NCBI RefSeq assembly: GCF_030812295.1
Contig: NZ_JAUSSK010000006.1
Location: 1-64,000 of the forward strand
Source: Luteibacter jiangsuensis
GTDB taxonomy: Bacteria > Pseudomonadota > Gammaproteobacteria > Xanthomonadales > Rhodanobacteraceae
DNA length: 64,000 nt
Direction of reading: 5' to 3'
In this document: one piece after another, positions 26,285 through 34,858 of the stretch
Layout of the letters: each line of letters begins with the position of its first letter
Position numbering within the stretch: position 1 is the stretch's first letter
Notes under the pieces: model-generated
The model's database searches: none
Told to the model about the DNA's origin: nothing
The model's input: only the letters and a program-made list of their open reading frames with translations
Program-made: the position numbers and the translations under genes

Positions 26285-28939
26285 ATGACTCGTTATTCCA
26301 TTGATGGCGCTCCTAATGACGGAGTCGGCCACGATTTTGCCACGCCTGATGTACTTGCCCAGTACAAGGATGCTGCCGACCAACTAAGTCGGCTCAGGGC
26401 TCCCATTCTCGTTCACGCGGACAGGCTTCATGAAAAGATGTTTCTTGTCGCGTTTGATGGAACGGGAAACAATAAGTATTCGGATCCGGCACATGGAACC
26501 AATGTTGCCAGGATCGACGACGAGCTTGAAGAGATTAATAGGTTCGGGCGAGCCCAGGTCTTGTCGCATTACGTCGTAGGCCCCGGTACTAAGGGTGACA
26601 TCTTGACGTCCGCCCATGATTCGATTTCCGGGTCTAGTTATGAATCGAATATCGCGAACGCGTACGAAGAACTTGTGCGTCAGACGAATCAGTGGCTGCG
26701 AGATGACCCCGCGTCGGTGATTCGGGTGCATAGCATCGGCTTTAGTCGAGGTGCAAGCCAAGTTCCTGGCTTTGCCAGGTTGCTCCACGAAAAGGGCATC
26801 CCTGATCTGGATAGTGAAATTACGTCTCCCGACGGAACCTTCAGCTATGCAAAGCATCTTGTTGAGCCCGGGAAAACGGTCCAGACCGTGGGCCTGTTTG
26901 ACCCCGTCGCAACGGGGGTGCCCATGCAATTCGATCGACGCCTGCCACCGTCCGTAGTGTCGGGATTTCAGATCACAGCAGCCGATGAACTCCGAGCATT
27001 GTTTCCATCGGACCAGATCATTCCCCCTGGTCTTTCCGCAGACGGCCGATTTTTGAACGTGATGGTACCCGGATCCCATTCGGACGTCGGAGGTGGGTAT
27101 CTGCGTGATGGACTGTCGATCCGCTGCGGAAATCTCATGCGCGATTACTGCAATGCGCTCCGCGACGAGCCGTACCTCCAGAAGGAGTTCGAGCCGACAG
27201 ATCGACGACTCAACGTAATTCATCGGTCCACGGAAGGAAGCGTCGTCTTTAGATTGGATCCACGTGAAAGCGTGCGTGGTGAGCCGAGCGGAACCAACAC
27301 GGAACTGGTGCCGCGTCGCGTGGCGAGCGCGGGACTACCTCCATCCCATGCCACCGATATGACCGGCAACCACGGTCTTGATTGGAAGTCCGTCGAGACG
27401 GGGCATGCCGGGACGAGATCTAGCCGCGCCGCATACCCCGCCGCGACTCTGGATGAGATGCGAGCCGCCGGTAAGTCGGTGCCTTTTGCACCTAGGGCTG
27501 TCACATGGACCGCGGGCGCGGCAATGGCGGCAGACACTGTTGTGACGCTTGACAAGACGAAGACCCAATTGAACAGCGGGAACGTTCCCGCGGCCCAGTC
27601 TGCCCTGTTTCACTTCGGCGGCCGCAACCTCGCCGGCATCGCCGGCGCCCAATCCCTCATGTCAGCCGGTGCCGCCCTGGGCATCGAATCCGGCCCGGGC
27701 ATGTTCGTCACCGGTGCCATCGGCGGCGTCGCCGGCTTCGTCGCGGGCGACAAGATTGCCGATGCCTACGATCAGTACCGCATCCGCAATCAAAGCGATT
27801 CGCATGGCAATACCTGGCACCACGACGACCGGCAGGGATGGACGATCGACGTTCCGCCCCTGCCGGATCATCCGCGCGGACAGCGACTGGTCGCGGATGC
27901 CGCCCTGTCCAGCCAGTTGTCGTACCAGGCCAGCAACACGGCGGTCGAGCTGGCTTTGGGCAACGATTATCCGGCACGCGATCCCTTCGTCCAGCCCGCG
28001 TCGCCAAACGACACGCCCAGCCTCCGCGAAGCGCCCTGGACGCACCAGGCGCAAACGCACCAGTGGACCCGGCAGGTCACGGACCAAAGGCTCGAACATG
28101 GCATGACCCGCTCCCATGTGGAGGTGGCCAATCCCCAACGTGCGGCGGAACTGGATCGACTTGCCGAAAGGACGATCCAGCAAAACGTCGCGGAGTCGCC
28201 GCTCGGTGTCGCGCAACGCTATCAGCTAGCCTACGAGCGGGAAGGGTGGAGTCGCCATGGGCCCATGCCCGAGGCTGTCGTGCATGCCGTGGCGAGGCCA
28301 GCCGATCAGATCCTCGCATCGGACGGGCACACCTACACGCACGGCCGTGACCGCGAGTGGTCCCGTGACACGCTCCTTGGAACCCGCTCCGCGGACGAGA
28401 ACCTTCGCGAGGAACTGGATGCTTCGGAGCGCGTAGCCCAAGGCCTGAAGAAGGGCGTGGACACCGCCGCCCTCGATCATCCATCCGTCGCACCCGCGGT
28501 GCCGACACGTCTGGACGATCCCAACCATCCCGACCATGCCCTCTTCAAGGAAATCCGGGGACACGTGGTCGAACTGGACAAGAGCCTCAACCGCTCGCCG
28601 GATCAATACACCGACAACATCGCGTCGGCCTTGACCGTACAGGCCCGCGCCGACGGTCTCAGTCACGTCGACCGGATCGCCCTATCGACCGATGGTAAAG
28701 CGCTATGGGCCTCGCAGACCCCGGCAGGGCGAAAGGACCACGTCTTCGACCTGACCACGAAAGTGCCGACGGCGGAAGCCAACACACCGTTGGAACAGAG
28801 CGGCGCGAAGTGGCCCGAAGCCATGCAGCAATTCCAGGGGCATCAGCAGGAACTGGCACAGACCCAGCAGCGATCCCTGGAACGCACCCAAGCCGAGAAC
28901 CAGGCGCAGTCCGTGAGCGGGCCCGTCATGAGGATGTAA
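26285..28939 (+). CDS. Tle1-like DUF2235 lipase effector with C-terminal XVIPCD (type IV secreted)
   Basis: An 884-residue candidate antibacterial effector. The N-terminal ~320 residues are a DUF2235 alpha/beta hydrolase: FDGTGNN at 57-63, nucleophile Ser154 in GFSRG, Asp206 in LFDPVAT, and His265 in GSHSDVGGGY. This family includes Tle1 phospholipases. A middle part has a glycine/alanine-rich hydrophobic stretch (MFVTGAIGGVAGFVAGDKI) and a long polar region. The last ~130 residues match the XVIPCD signal (HPDHALFKEIRGHV, ALTVQARADGLSHVDRIALS) with a glutamine-rich tail, the tag recognised by VirD4. ATG 26285 follows GGAG. Substrate and toxicity are inferred. Confidence 0.86.
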   Translation: MTRYSIDGAPNDGVGHDFATPDVLAQYKDAADQLSRLRAPILVHADRLHEKMFLVAFDGTGNNKYSDPAHGTNVARIDDELEEINRFGRAQVLSHYVVGPGTKGDILTSAHDSISGSSYESNIANAYEELVRQTNQWLRDDPASVIRVHSIGFSRGASQVPGFARLLHEKGIPDLDSEITSPDGTFSYAKHLVEPGKTVQTVGLFDPVATGVPMQFDRRLPPSVVSGFQITAADELRALFPSDQIIPPGLSADGRFLNVMVPGSHSDVGGGYLRDGLSIRCGNLMRDYCNALRDEPYLQKEFEPTDRRLNVIHRSTEGSVVFRLDPRESVRGEPSGTNTELVPRRVASAGLPPSHATDMTGNHGLDWKSVETGHAGTRSSRAAYPAATLDEMRAAGKSVPFAPRAVTWTAGAAMAADTVVTLDKTKTQLNSGNVPAAQSALFHFGGRNLAGIAGAQSLMSAGAALGIESGPGMFVTGAIGGVAGFVAGDKIADAYDQYRIRNQSDSHGNTWHHDDRQGWTIDVPPLPDHPRGQRLVADAALSSQLSYQASNTAVELALGNDYPARDPFVQPASPNDTPSLREAPWTHQAQTHQWTRQVTDQRLEHGMTRSHVEVANPQRAAELDRLAERTIQQNVAESPLGVAQRYQLAYEREGWSRHGPMPEAVVHAVARPADQILASDGHTYTHGRDREWSRDTLLGTRSADENLREELDASERVAQGLKKGVDTAALDHPSVAPAVPTRLDDPNHPDHALFKEIRGHVVELDKSLNRSPDQYTDNIASALTVQARADGLSHVDRIALSTDGKALWASQTPAGRKDHVFDLTTKVPTAEANTPLEQSGAKWPEAMQQFQGHQQELAQTQQRSLERTQAENQAQSVSGPVMRM

Positions 28940-28946
28940 GAGCAGG

Positions 28947-28974
28947 GAGACGAACGCAGGTCGGCGTTCGTCTC
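28947..28974. terminator. Hairpin after effector gene
   Basis: A perfect 11-bp stem (28947-28957 with 28964-28974) and a six-base loop lie seven bases after the effector stop. It lacks a T-run, so termination may be partial. Confidence 0.55.
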
Positions 28975-29001
28975 TGAAACACCCGTAACCATGGAGATCG
29001 T

Positions 29002-29307
29002 ATGCGAAAGGAAGACGACCACGAGAACGACGAAGGCGCACCTCCGTCCTCGCTTATCCCAGTCCAAAAGCTACCCACCCCCGATCCTCTGTACGACCAG
29101 CAACTGTTGCGTGACCTGGCGATCGTCAACGACCAGACGCACAAGGAGCTGGGATCAAGGCCACGCCGCCCGCCGACGGTGCAGCCGAAGCGGAAACCCG
29201 ATCTCCCGAACACGCCCAGTAATGTAAGTTCCTTGCCGGTGTCTGATCAGGCCAAGGCGACAGCCGTAAGCGCTGGTGAATCCGCTGACGAAGATTCGGG
29301 TTCATGA
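29002..29307 (+). CDS. Small hydrophilic hypothetical protein
   Basis: I do not recognise this 101-residue protein. It is proline-rich, charged, lacks a signal peptide or membrane segment, and looks largely disordered, with a short helical part (LYDQQLLRDLAIVNDQTHKE). ATG 29002 follows GGAG at six bases. It is the last gene of the secretion locus, bracketed by two hairpins. A chaperone or accessory role is possible but nothing in the sequence shows it. Confidence 0.6.
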   Translation: MRKEDDHENDEGAPPSSLIPVQKLPTPDPLYDQQLLRDLAIVNDQTHKELGSRPRRPPTVQPKRKPDLPNTPSNVSSLPVSDQAKATAVSAGESADEDSGS

Positions 29308-29309
29308 AC

Positions 29310-29343
29310 AGGCGCCGTCTCGACTGTTGGCGAGGCGGCGCCT
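29310..29343. terminator. Terminator-like hairpin
   Basis: A 13-base arm (29310-29322) pairs with 29331-29343 with one mismatch around an eight-base loop, just after the stop of the small gene. T-poor downstream. Confidence 0.55.
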
Positions 29344-29400
29344 TCGCGTGGATTACATGGCAGGCGAGCAAGCAAGCCTTGGTTATCTGAGTGAAGCGCT

Positions 29401-30456
29401 CTAAGCCGAAAGATACGCAACAACCTCATCCACCGTGTCTCGCGCATAACGGGTAATCCCCATCAGCGTGGCCGACGCAGGCCCCGTCCAATCACCGTAT
29501 CCCGCCAGCCATAAACCAGGCACGTCCAGTGCGCGGCCGCCCTCGACACGTACGCGGCCATCGCTGGACACGATGCCCATCGGCTCGAGCAAGTCGGTCG
29601 CCGGCCGGAATCCCGTACACCAGATAATCGCGTCGAAGCTCTCGTGCTTTCCATCCGGCCAGACGACGCCGGCTTCGTCGATCGCTACGAACGGCCTCCT
29701 TGCTACGAGGTCGCCGCGAGCGCGGGCCTCCTTCACGGGCGGCACCATGACGATATCGCCCAGGCTCTGGCCCGGCGGGATGGTCTCTCCCGCCTGCTGG
29801 GCCCGCCAGCGTGCCGTGGCTTGCTCGAACAGCGCGCGGCCGTCCACCTCGTCGGGAAGGAAGCGGGGTTCTTCCGGCGTGACCCACGTGGTCGTCGCGA
29901 CGAGCGATAGCTCGGCGAGGATCTGTGCCCCCGAATTGCCGCCCCCGACGACGAGCACCCGTTGATGGCGGAATGGTTCCGTCCCCGTGTAGTGCGCGGA
30001 GTGCACTTGCGTCCCTGCGAAGCGTTCGCGTCCCGGGTAGTCAGGCACATAGGGGTGGCGCCAGGTGCCCGTCGCGAGGATCACGGCGCGAGCGCTCCAC
30101 GTATCCTTGTCTGTGACCACACGGTAACGATCGCCTTCGCGAATCAGTGCCTGCACGGGGCAGGGACGACATAGGGGCAACGCGTAACGGGATTCGTATT
30201 CGGTGAGATAGCCGATCACATCATCGCGGCTCGGGTTGACCCCGCTGCGAGAGGGCATGGGCCACCCGGCGATCGAGCTATAGGCGGCCGGCGAGAACAG
30301 GCGTAACGAAGGCCATGCGCGTCGCCACGCACCGCCGGGTGCGTCGGCGTCGTCGAAGATGACGAAGTCCAAGCGCCGTCGCTTCAGGAAGTATCCCAGC
30401 GTGAGCCCGGTCTGGCCGCCGCCGATGACAGCCACGTCGATCGGTCGGGGATTCAC
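29401..30456 (-). CDS. FAD-dependent monooxygenase-like oxidoreductase
   Basis: A 351-residue two-dinucleotide-binding flavoprotein of the flavin-containing monooxygenase/TrkA-like class. The FAD site is GGGQTGL at residues ~12-18, and a second Rossmann motif, VVGGGNSGAQI, binds NAD(P)H. GTWRHPYVPDYPG is a typical FMO segment, and IWCTGFRPATD is the conserved FAD-contact motif. It is soluble. The substrate is unknown; relatives act on sulfur or nitrogen compounds or on metalloid drugs. It is followed on the same strand by no close partner. Confidence 0.87.
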   Translation of the reverse strand: MNPRPIDVAVIGGGQTGLTLGYFLKRRRLDFVIFDDADAPGGAWRRAWPSLRLFSPAAYSSIAGWPMPSRSGVNPSRDDVIGYLTEYESRYALPLCRPCPVQALIREGDRYRVVTDKDTWSARAVILATGTWRHPYVPDYPGRERFAGTQVHSAHYTGTEPFRHQRVLVVGGGNSGAQILAELSLVATTTWVTPEEPRFLPDEVDGRALFEQATARWRAQQAGETIPPGQSLGDIVMVPPVKEARARGDLVARRPFVAIDEAGVVWPDGKHESFDAIIWCTGFRPATDLLEPMGIVSSDGRVRVEGGRALDVPGLWLAGYGDWTGPASATLMGITRYARDTVDEVVAYLSA

Positions 30457-30495
30457 TTCGCTGCATCTCGCGGTGGTGGAGGCCTCCGGACATTA

Positions 30496-31095
30496 TCACG
30501 GCTTCCCGGGCGTTGGGATGGAGGCGACGCGCGTATCCACCGCCACCCAATTCGTCTCCCACGTACGTCCGCCATCCGCCGAATACGCCTGCTCGAACCG
30601 CGCCGAATCATCCGACACCTTCGATATGACGAAGCGCACCAGGATCGCCCGCCCATCGAGGCTGTCCTGTCCGAAGAACTCCCCGCGCCCCTCATGGAAA
30701 CGCCCGTACACCGGCTGCGTCATGGTTCCATTGCGCACGCTCGCGTAATTCAAGCTCCACTGCCTGACCTGCGGGTTGTAAAGGCGCAGGCTCACGCCTT
30801 CGATACGTCCGGCTGGCCCTTCCACACGCAACTCGACCAGATTCGCCCGGCCGTCGAGCACCTTCCGGATGACGCTGGTCCCGCTGTACTCCACCCACTC
30901 GCTCGACCCCGACAATGGCTTGGCCAGGCGGCGCAGGTCGGTCTTCCATGTGCCGATTTCCCAGTCGAAATCGTGCTGTCCGTCTGGCGGGGCGGCGCCG
31001 GAACCGGCTTGCGCCGGCATCGCCAACGCGTACATAGTCAGCCATGCCAGCATGAGCAACGCACTGCCGAAGCGGATTCGCAGGGTGTTTTGCAT
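30496..31095 (-). CDS. Secreted DUF1579-like protein
   Basis: A 199-residue protein with a signal peptide (LRIRFGSALLMLAWLTMYA, cleavage near MPAQAG). The mature part has the FDWEIGTWK opening and repeated beta strands seen in DUF1579-like, lipocalin-type proteins of unknown function. ATG 31095 immediately before the signal peptide is chosen over 31161. It is divergent from an HxlR regulator gene with only 50 bases between them, so the regulator probably controls it. Confidence 0.72.
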   Translation of the reverse strand: MQNTLRIRFGSALLMLAWLTMYALAMPAQAGSGAAPPDGQHDFDWEIGTWKTDLRRLAKPLSGSSEWVEYSGTSVIRKVLDGRANLVELRVEGPAGRIEGVSLRLYNPQVRQWSLNYASVRNGTMTQPVYGRFHEGRGEFFGQDSLDGRAILVRFVISKVSDDSARFEQAYSADGGRTWETNWVAVDTRVASIPTPGKP

Positions 31096-31145
31096 GGTCT
31101 TTCCCGGTCGGCGCGATGCGGGAAGGATGCGAGCGCGAGGGGACC

Positions 31146-31541
31146 ATGAACAAGAAGGCACCTGCAGGTAACCGTGCGCCGATCGAAGGCTGTCCGCTGT
31201 CGGCGGCGTTTGCGGCCATCGGCGGCAAGTGGAAGCTGACGATCCTGTATTGGCTCGCGCATGGCGAGTTGCACTTCGCCGGGCTGGAACGGCGCGCCGC
31301 GCCGATCTCGCACAAGGTGCTGGCCGAGCAGCTGCGCGAACTCGAGGCCGATGGCATCGTCGTGCGGACGCCCACCGGCGCGGTCCCCGCGCCGGTGATC
31401 TACCAACTGACGCCCTACGGGCAGACGCTGCTGCCGATCATCGAATCCGTGCGCCTATGGGGCGAGGGCCACCTGCGTCGCCGGTCGGCGCTTCCGCGAT
31501 CCGATGCCATGGCATGCGGCACGGCCATCACGCCTCGTTAG
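31146..31541 (+). CDS. HxlR-family transcriptional regulator
   Basis: A 131-residue winged-helix regulator. The family signature is clear: CPLSAAFAAIGGKWKLTILY, then LHFAGLERRAAPISHKVLAEQL as the recognition helix area, and YQLTPYGQTLLPII. HxlR proteins often sense small electrophiles or redox state through a cysteine near the N-terminus; one (GCPLS) is present. The start at 31146 gives the normal family length. It overlaps the end of the convergent SDR gene by 14 bases and is divergent from the DUF1579-like gene. Confidence 0.9.
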   Translation: MNKKAPAGNRAPIEGCPLSAAFAAIGGKWKLTILYWLAHGELHFAGLERRAAPISHKVLAEQLRELEADGIVVRTPTGAVPAPVIYQLTPYGQTLLPIIESVRLWGEGHLRRRSALPRSDAMACGTAITPR

Positions 31542-32271
31542 CCCATCGCACGGCGTCGGCTCCCGCGGGGATGCGCATCGGGCTCGACGGATCGGTTGCC
31601 GCCCGCCATACGGCTTCCGCCACGTCCACGGATCGGGTGATCTCGGTCGACTCCGCCCATCCCTCGAAAATGCGCTGCGCGAAGCCGGCATAGGGTTCGG
31701 GAAAGCCATGCTGCATGCGGGTCTGCCCGTTTTCGGCGAAGCGCGTATCCGGTGCGCGTCCCGGCAGCACCAGCCGCACGCGTACGTTGAACGGCTCCAG
31801 CTCCAGGGCCAGCGATTCCGTGAACGCGTTCACCGCCACCTTGCTCGCGGTGTAGACGGACAGCAGGGGTAGCGGCCTCAGGGTGACGGTCGAAGTGACG
31901 TTCACCACCACGCCGGACTGCCGCTGCCGGAACTGCGGCACGACCGCCTGCGTCATGGCGATGGTCCCGAACGTATTGGTCTCGAAGATTTCCCGCGTGG
32001 TTTCCATCGGCGTGCCTTCGAGCGCATTCAACATGCCGATGCCGGCATTGTTGACCAGTACGTCGATCGGTCCGGCCGCTTCCACGGCCTTACGGATGCT
32101 TTCCGGGTCCGTGACATCGAGGGCGATCACGCGCAGGTGCTCGGAACGCGGCAGGACATTCTCGCGCGGCGTGCGCATGGTGGCGATGACCTTCCAGTCG
32201 CGATCGAGGAAGTAGCGGGCGATCTCCAGGCCGAAGCCGGACGAGCATCCCGTGATGAGGACGGTTTTCAT
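31528..32271 (-). CDS. SDR-family oxidoreductase
   Basis: A 247-residue short-chain dehydrogenase. The cofactor site is TGCSSGFGLEIA (residues 7-18), NNAG follows, and the catalytic YTASK sits near residue 145 with the upstream serine in NVTST. It resembles SDRs often found beside AraC or HxlR regulators. An AraC regulator gene lies divergently 99 bases away and probably controls it. Substrate unknown. Confidence 0.88.
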   Translation of the reverse strand: MKTVLITGCSSGFGLEIARYFLDRDWKVIATMRTPRENVLPRSEHLRVIALDVTDPESIRKAVEAAGPIDVLVNNAGIGMLNALEGTPMETTREIFETNTFGTIAMTQAVVPQFRQRQSGVVVNVTSTVTLRPLPLLSVYTASKVAVNAFTESLALELEPFNVRVRLVLPGRAPDTRFAENGQTRMQHGFPEPYAGFAQRIFEGWAESTEITRSVDVAEAVWRAATDPSSPMRIPAGADAVRWANEA

Positions 32272-32370
32272 GGAGGACTCCTGTGGGGGTGTGCAGGGCT
32301 GGAACGATAGGCCTCCATTGCTGGACTGGATACGATGTAAAGTCCAGGAAACGTTTGCAGGAGTCCGATC

Positions 32371-33267
32371 GTGATCGATCCCCTCGCCGAAGTCGTCTCG
32401 CTGCTACAGCCGGACGCCCGGCTCTCGAAGGTGAGCAGCGGGGCAGGCCGTTGGCATGTGCGCCGCGCGGAACACGGGCAGCCTTTCTATTGCGTGATCC
32501 TGGACGGGTCGTGCCGCCTGGTGATCGACGGTCGCGAAGCGATCGTCCTTCAGGACGGCGACTTCGTGTTGATCCCCTCGGCACAAGGCTTCACGGTGAC
32601 GAGCCTCGATCCGCCGGAACCGGGGACAGCACAAGCCGTGCCCGTTCAACGGGACGACGGCGAATACAGGCTGGGCGATACGGACGTGCCTGCCGAGGTG
32701 CGCATGCTGGTCGGCCATTGCGTCTTTGGCTCGCCGGATGCGGCGTTGCTGGTCTCGCTCCTGCCGGAACTCGTGCTCGTGCGTGGCGAATGGAGACTGA
32801 CGACGCTCGTGCGGCTTCTGGGCGAAGAGTCCCGTGCGCAACGACCCGCCCGCGACGTGATCCTGGCGCGGCTGCTCGAAGTGCTTTTCATCGAAGCCTT
32901 GCGATCCACGGCGGGCACGTCCGCATCGCCCGGTCTCCTTCGCGGCCTGGCCGACACGCGCCTCGCCACCGCCATCCGGCGGATGCACGAGAGCCCGACG
33001 CGTTCATGGACGGTGGCACAGCTGGCGAAAGAGGCGGCACTCTCGCGCTCGGCGTTCTTCGAACGTTTCAATCGCGCGGTGGGTGTCGCCCCGATGGAAT
33101 ACCTGCTCGCGTGGCGCATGGCCCTGGCGAAGACCCTGCTGCGTAACAAGGAAGGCAATGTCGCGGAGGTGGCCGAGCGCGTGGGCTATAGCTCGGCGAG
33201 CACGTTCAGTGTGGCGTTCACTCGATATGTGGGGGTGCCGCCTACGCGGTTTGCGCGCGGTGCTTGA
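32371..33267 (+). CDS. AraC-family regulator with cupin domain
   Basis: A 298-residue regulator. Residues ~10-190 are the AraC cupin-type ligand domain (QPFYCVILDGSCRLVIDG), and the C-terminal ~100 residues hold two helix-turn-helix motifs (WTVAQLAKEAALSRSAFFER and VAEVAERVGYSSASTFSVAF). It is divergent from an SDR gene, which is the common arrangement for this subfamily and the probable target. Ligand unknown. Confidence 0.9.
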   Translation: MIDPLAEVVSLLQPDARLSKVSSGAGRWHVRRAEHGQPFYCVILDGSCRLVIDGREAIVLQDGDFVLIPSAQGFTVTSLDPPEPGTAQAVPVQRDDGEYRLGDTDVPAEVRMLVGHCVFGSPDAALLVSLLPELVLVRGEWRLTTLVRLLGEESRAQRPARDVILARLLEVLFIEALRSTAGTSASPGLLRGLADTRLATAIRRMHESPTRSWTVAQLAKEAALSRSAFFERFNRAVGVAPMEYLLAWRMALAKTLLRNKEGNVAEVAERVGYSSASTFSVAFTRYVGVPPTRFARGA

Positions 33268-33288
33268 TGCCGTAGGAAAGTACTCAAA

Positions 33289-33375
33289 TATCTATTCACT
33301 TGATTGAGAATAAATAGATTAAGTGCATGAAATAATTATCTATTGCGTGAAAGTATCTATTCATGTATCTATTCA
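33289..33375. repeat. Cluster of ATCTATT repeats before hipA-like gene
   Basis: TATCTATT occurs at 33289, 33337, 33354 and 33366, and an inverted ATCTATT at 33313-33319. The block is strikingly AT-rich in a GC-rich genome and touches the start of the kinase gene. It is the likely promoter and autoregulatory operator bound by the fused helix-turn-helix of the kinase. Confidence 0.6.
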
Positions 33376-33380
33376 GATCC

Positions 33381-34754
33381 ATGAACATCCATCCGCAGGC
33401 CAGCCGTCTGATTGATGCCCTGAGGCAGCGGGGGCCTGCGAGTGCCCGCGAGCTGGGCGAAGCACTGGGTGTCTCGCAGCCTACGGTCTCGCGTTTACTC
33501 GCCGAGGCCGGGGTGCACATAGCTCGTATCGGCCGCGCACGCCGCACCCGCTACGCCGCCTTGCGCGACGTGCGTGGACTCGGCACCCAATGGCCACTGT
33601 TCCGCCTGGACACGCGAGGGCAACCCGTCGCCTTCGGTCACCTGACCGCACTCTATGGCGCCGGCAGCCTGGTGACCGTAGCCCATTCTGTCGACTGGCT
33701 CCGCGATGAATTCGCCGACGGGCTGTTTCCCGGAGTGCCATGGTTCCTCGACGACCAGCGGCCGCAAGGCTTCCTGGGGCGCCAGTTCGCACAACGGTGG
33801 TCGAGTGAACTCGATTTGCCGTCTGACATCCTGCGCTGGAACGACGACGCGGTGCTCGCGGCGCTCTTGCTTCGTGGCGGAGACGGGCCGGGCGACTTCG
33901 TCCTGGGGGACGCTGCGCTTGAGCGTGCACTGCAATGGGAACCTCAGCCAATCACTTCCGCTTCCCGGTACGTGCATTACGCGGAACTGGCGAGGGCGGC
34001 GCTTGCCGGCGAGCCCGTGGGTTCATCGGCAGCGGGTGAACAGCCGAAGTTCACTGCAACCGTAGAAGATGAGGACGGTACCGTTCGCCACGTCATCGTG
34101 AAGTTCAGCGAACCGGTGGATGACCATCCCGCCGCGCGTCGTTGGGCCGACTTGTTGATCTCCGAACACATCGCCGGTGAGTTGCTGGCCGGGCATGGCA
34201 ATCCCAGCGCCCGAACCGAGCTCGTCTGGTCACAGGGCCGCCTGTGTCTCGAGGTATCCCGCTTCGATCGCGTGGGCACATACGGCCGACGAGGCTGCGT
34301 GACGTTGGCGGCGTGGAGTGATGCTCACGACGGTGAGCGCGATGACTGGCCCCGCGCGACCGCCCGCATGGTGCAAGGCGGTTGGCTAGGCGAGAGTGCC
34401 CTGGACCTCGTTCGGCAACGCTGGTGGTTCGGTCGCCTGATCGGCAATACCGACATGCACTTCGGCAATCTGAGCTTCTTCATCGACGGTCAACTTCCGT
34501 TTCAGCTCACCCCCAATTACGACATGTTGCCGATGCTATACAGGCCTGGCTCGAGCGGAGCGCTGTTGCCACGCGACTACAAGCCAGCCGTTCCCACGCC
34601 GGCCGACCTGCCGTATTGGCAACTCGCGGCGGAGTGGGCAGAGCTTTACTGGCAACGCGTGGCTACACACGCGGAAATAAGCGGCGGATTCCGCGACTTG
34701 GCGGAAGCCAACCACGCCGTGGTGTCGCGCCTGCGCCAGCGTTTCACCCCGTAG
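33381..34754 (+). CDS. HipA-like kinase with fused N-terminal winged helix (YjjJ type)
   Basis: A 457-residue protein combining a DNA-binding winged helix (residues ~3-50, SARELGEALGVSQPTVSRLL) with a HipA-type serine/threonine kinase. Catalytic landmarks are GNTDMHFGNLSF and the metal-binding PNYDMLPM; a P-loop-like KFTATVEDEDG region lies upstream. It resembles E. coli YjjJ, a stand-alone HipA-like toxin with no separate HipB antitoxin. No hipB-like gene is adjacent. An in-frame ATG at 33363 exists but overlaps the repeat block. Persistence or toxin activity is inferred from the family. Confidence 0.82.
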   Translation: MNIHPQASRLIDALRQRGPASARELGEALGVSQPTVSRLLAEAGVHIARIGRARRTRYAALRDVRGLGTQWPLFRLDTRGQPVAFGHLTALYGAGSLVTVAHSVDWLRDEFADGLFPGVPWFLDDQRPQGFLGRQFAQRWSSELDLPSDILRWNDDAVLAALLLRGGDGPGDFVLGDAALERALQWEPQPITSASRYVHYAELARAALAGEPVGSSAAGEQPKFTATVEDEDGTVRHVIVKFSEPVDDHPAARRWADLLISEHIAGELLAGHGNPSARTELVWSQGRLCLEVSRFDRVGTYGRRGCVTLAAWSDAHDGERDDWPRATARMVQGGWLGESALDLVRQRWWFGRLIGNTDMHFGNLSFFIDGQLPFQLTPNYDMLPMLYRPGSSGALLPRDYKPAVPTPADLPYWQLAAEWAELYWQRVATHAEISGGFRDLAEANHAVVSRLRQRFTP

Positions 34755-34816
34755 GCCCTGCCGCCCCGCGCTTCCTGCCTGCCGGCCACCCCAAACGACG
34801 GTAAGATGCGCCATCG

Positions 34817-34842
34817 CGCCAGCCCCGCAGGGGGTGCTGGCG
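34817..34842. terminator. Weak hairpin between hipA-like and autotransporter genes
   Basis: CGCCAGC pairs with GCTGGCG around a GC-rich loop, 17 bases before the autotransporter start. It could end the upstream transcript or be a leader hairpin; no T-run follows. Confidence 0.3.
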
Positions 34843-34858
34843 TCACAGGGGAATCCAG

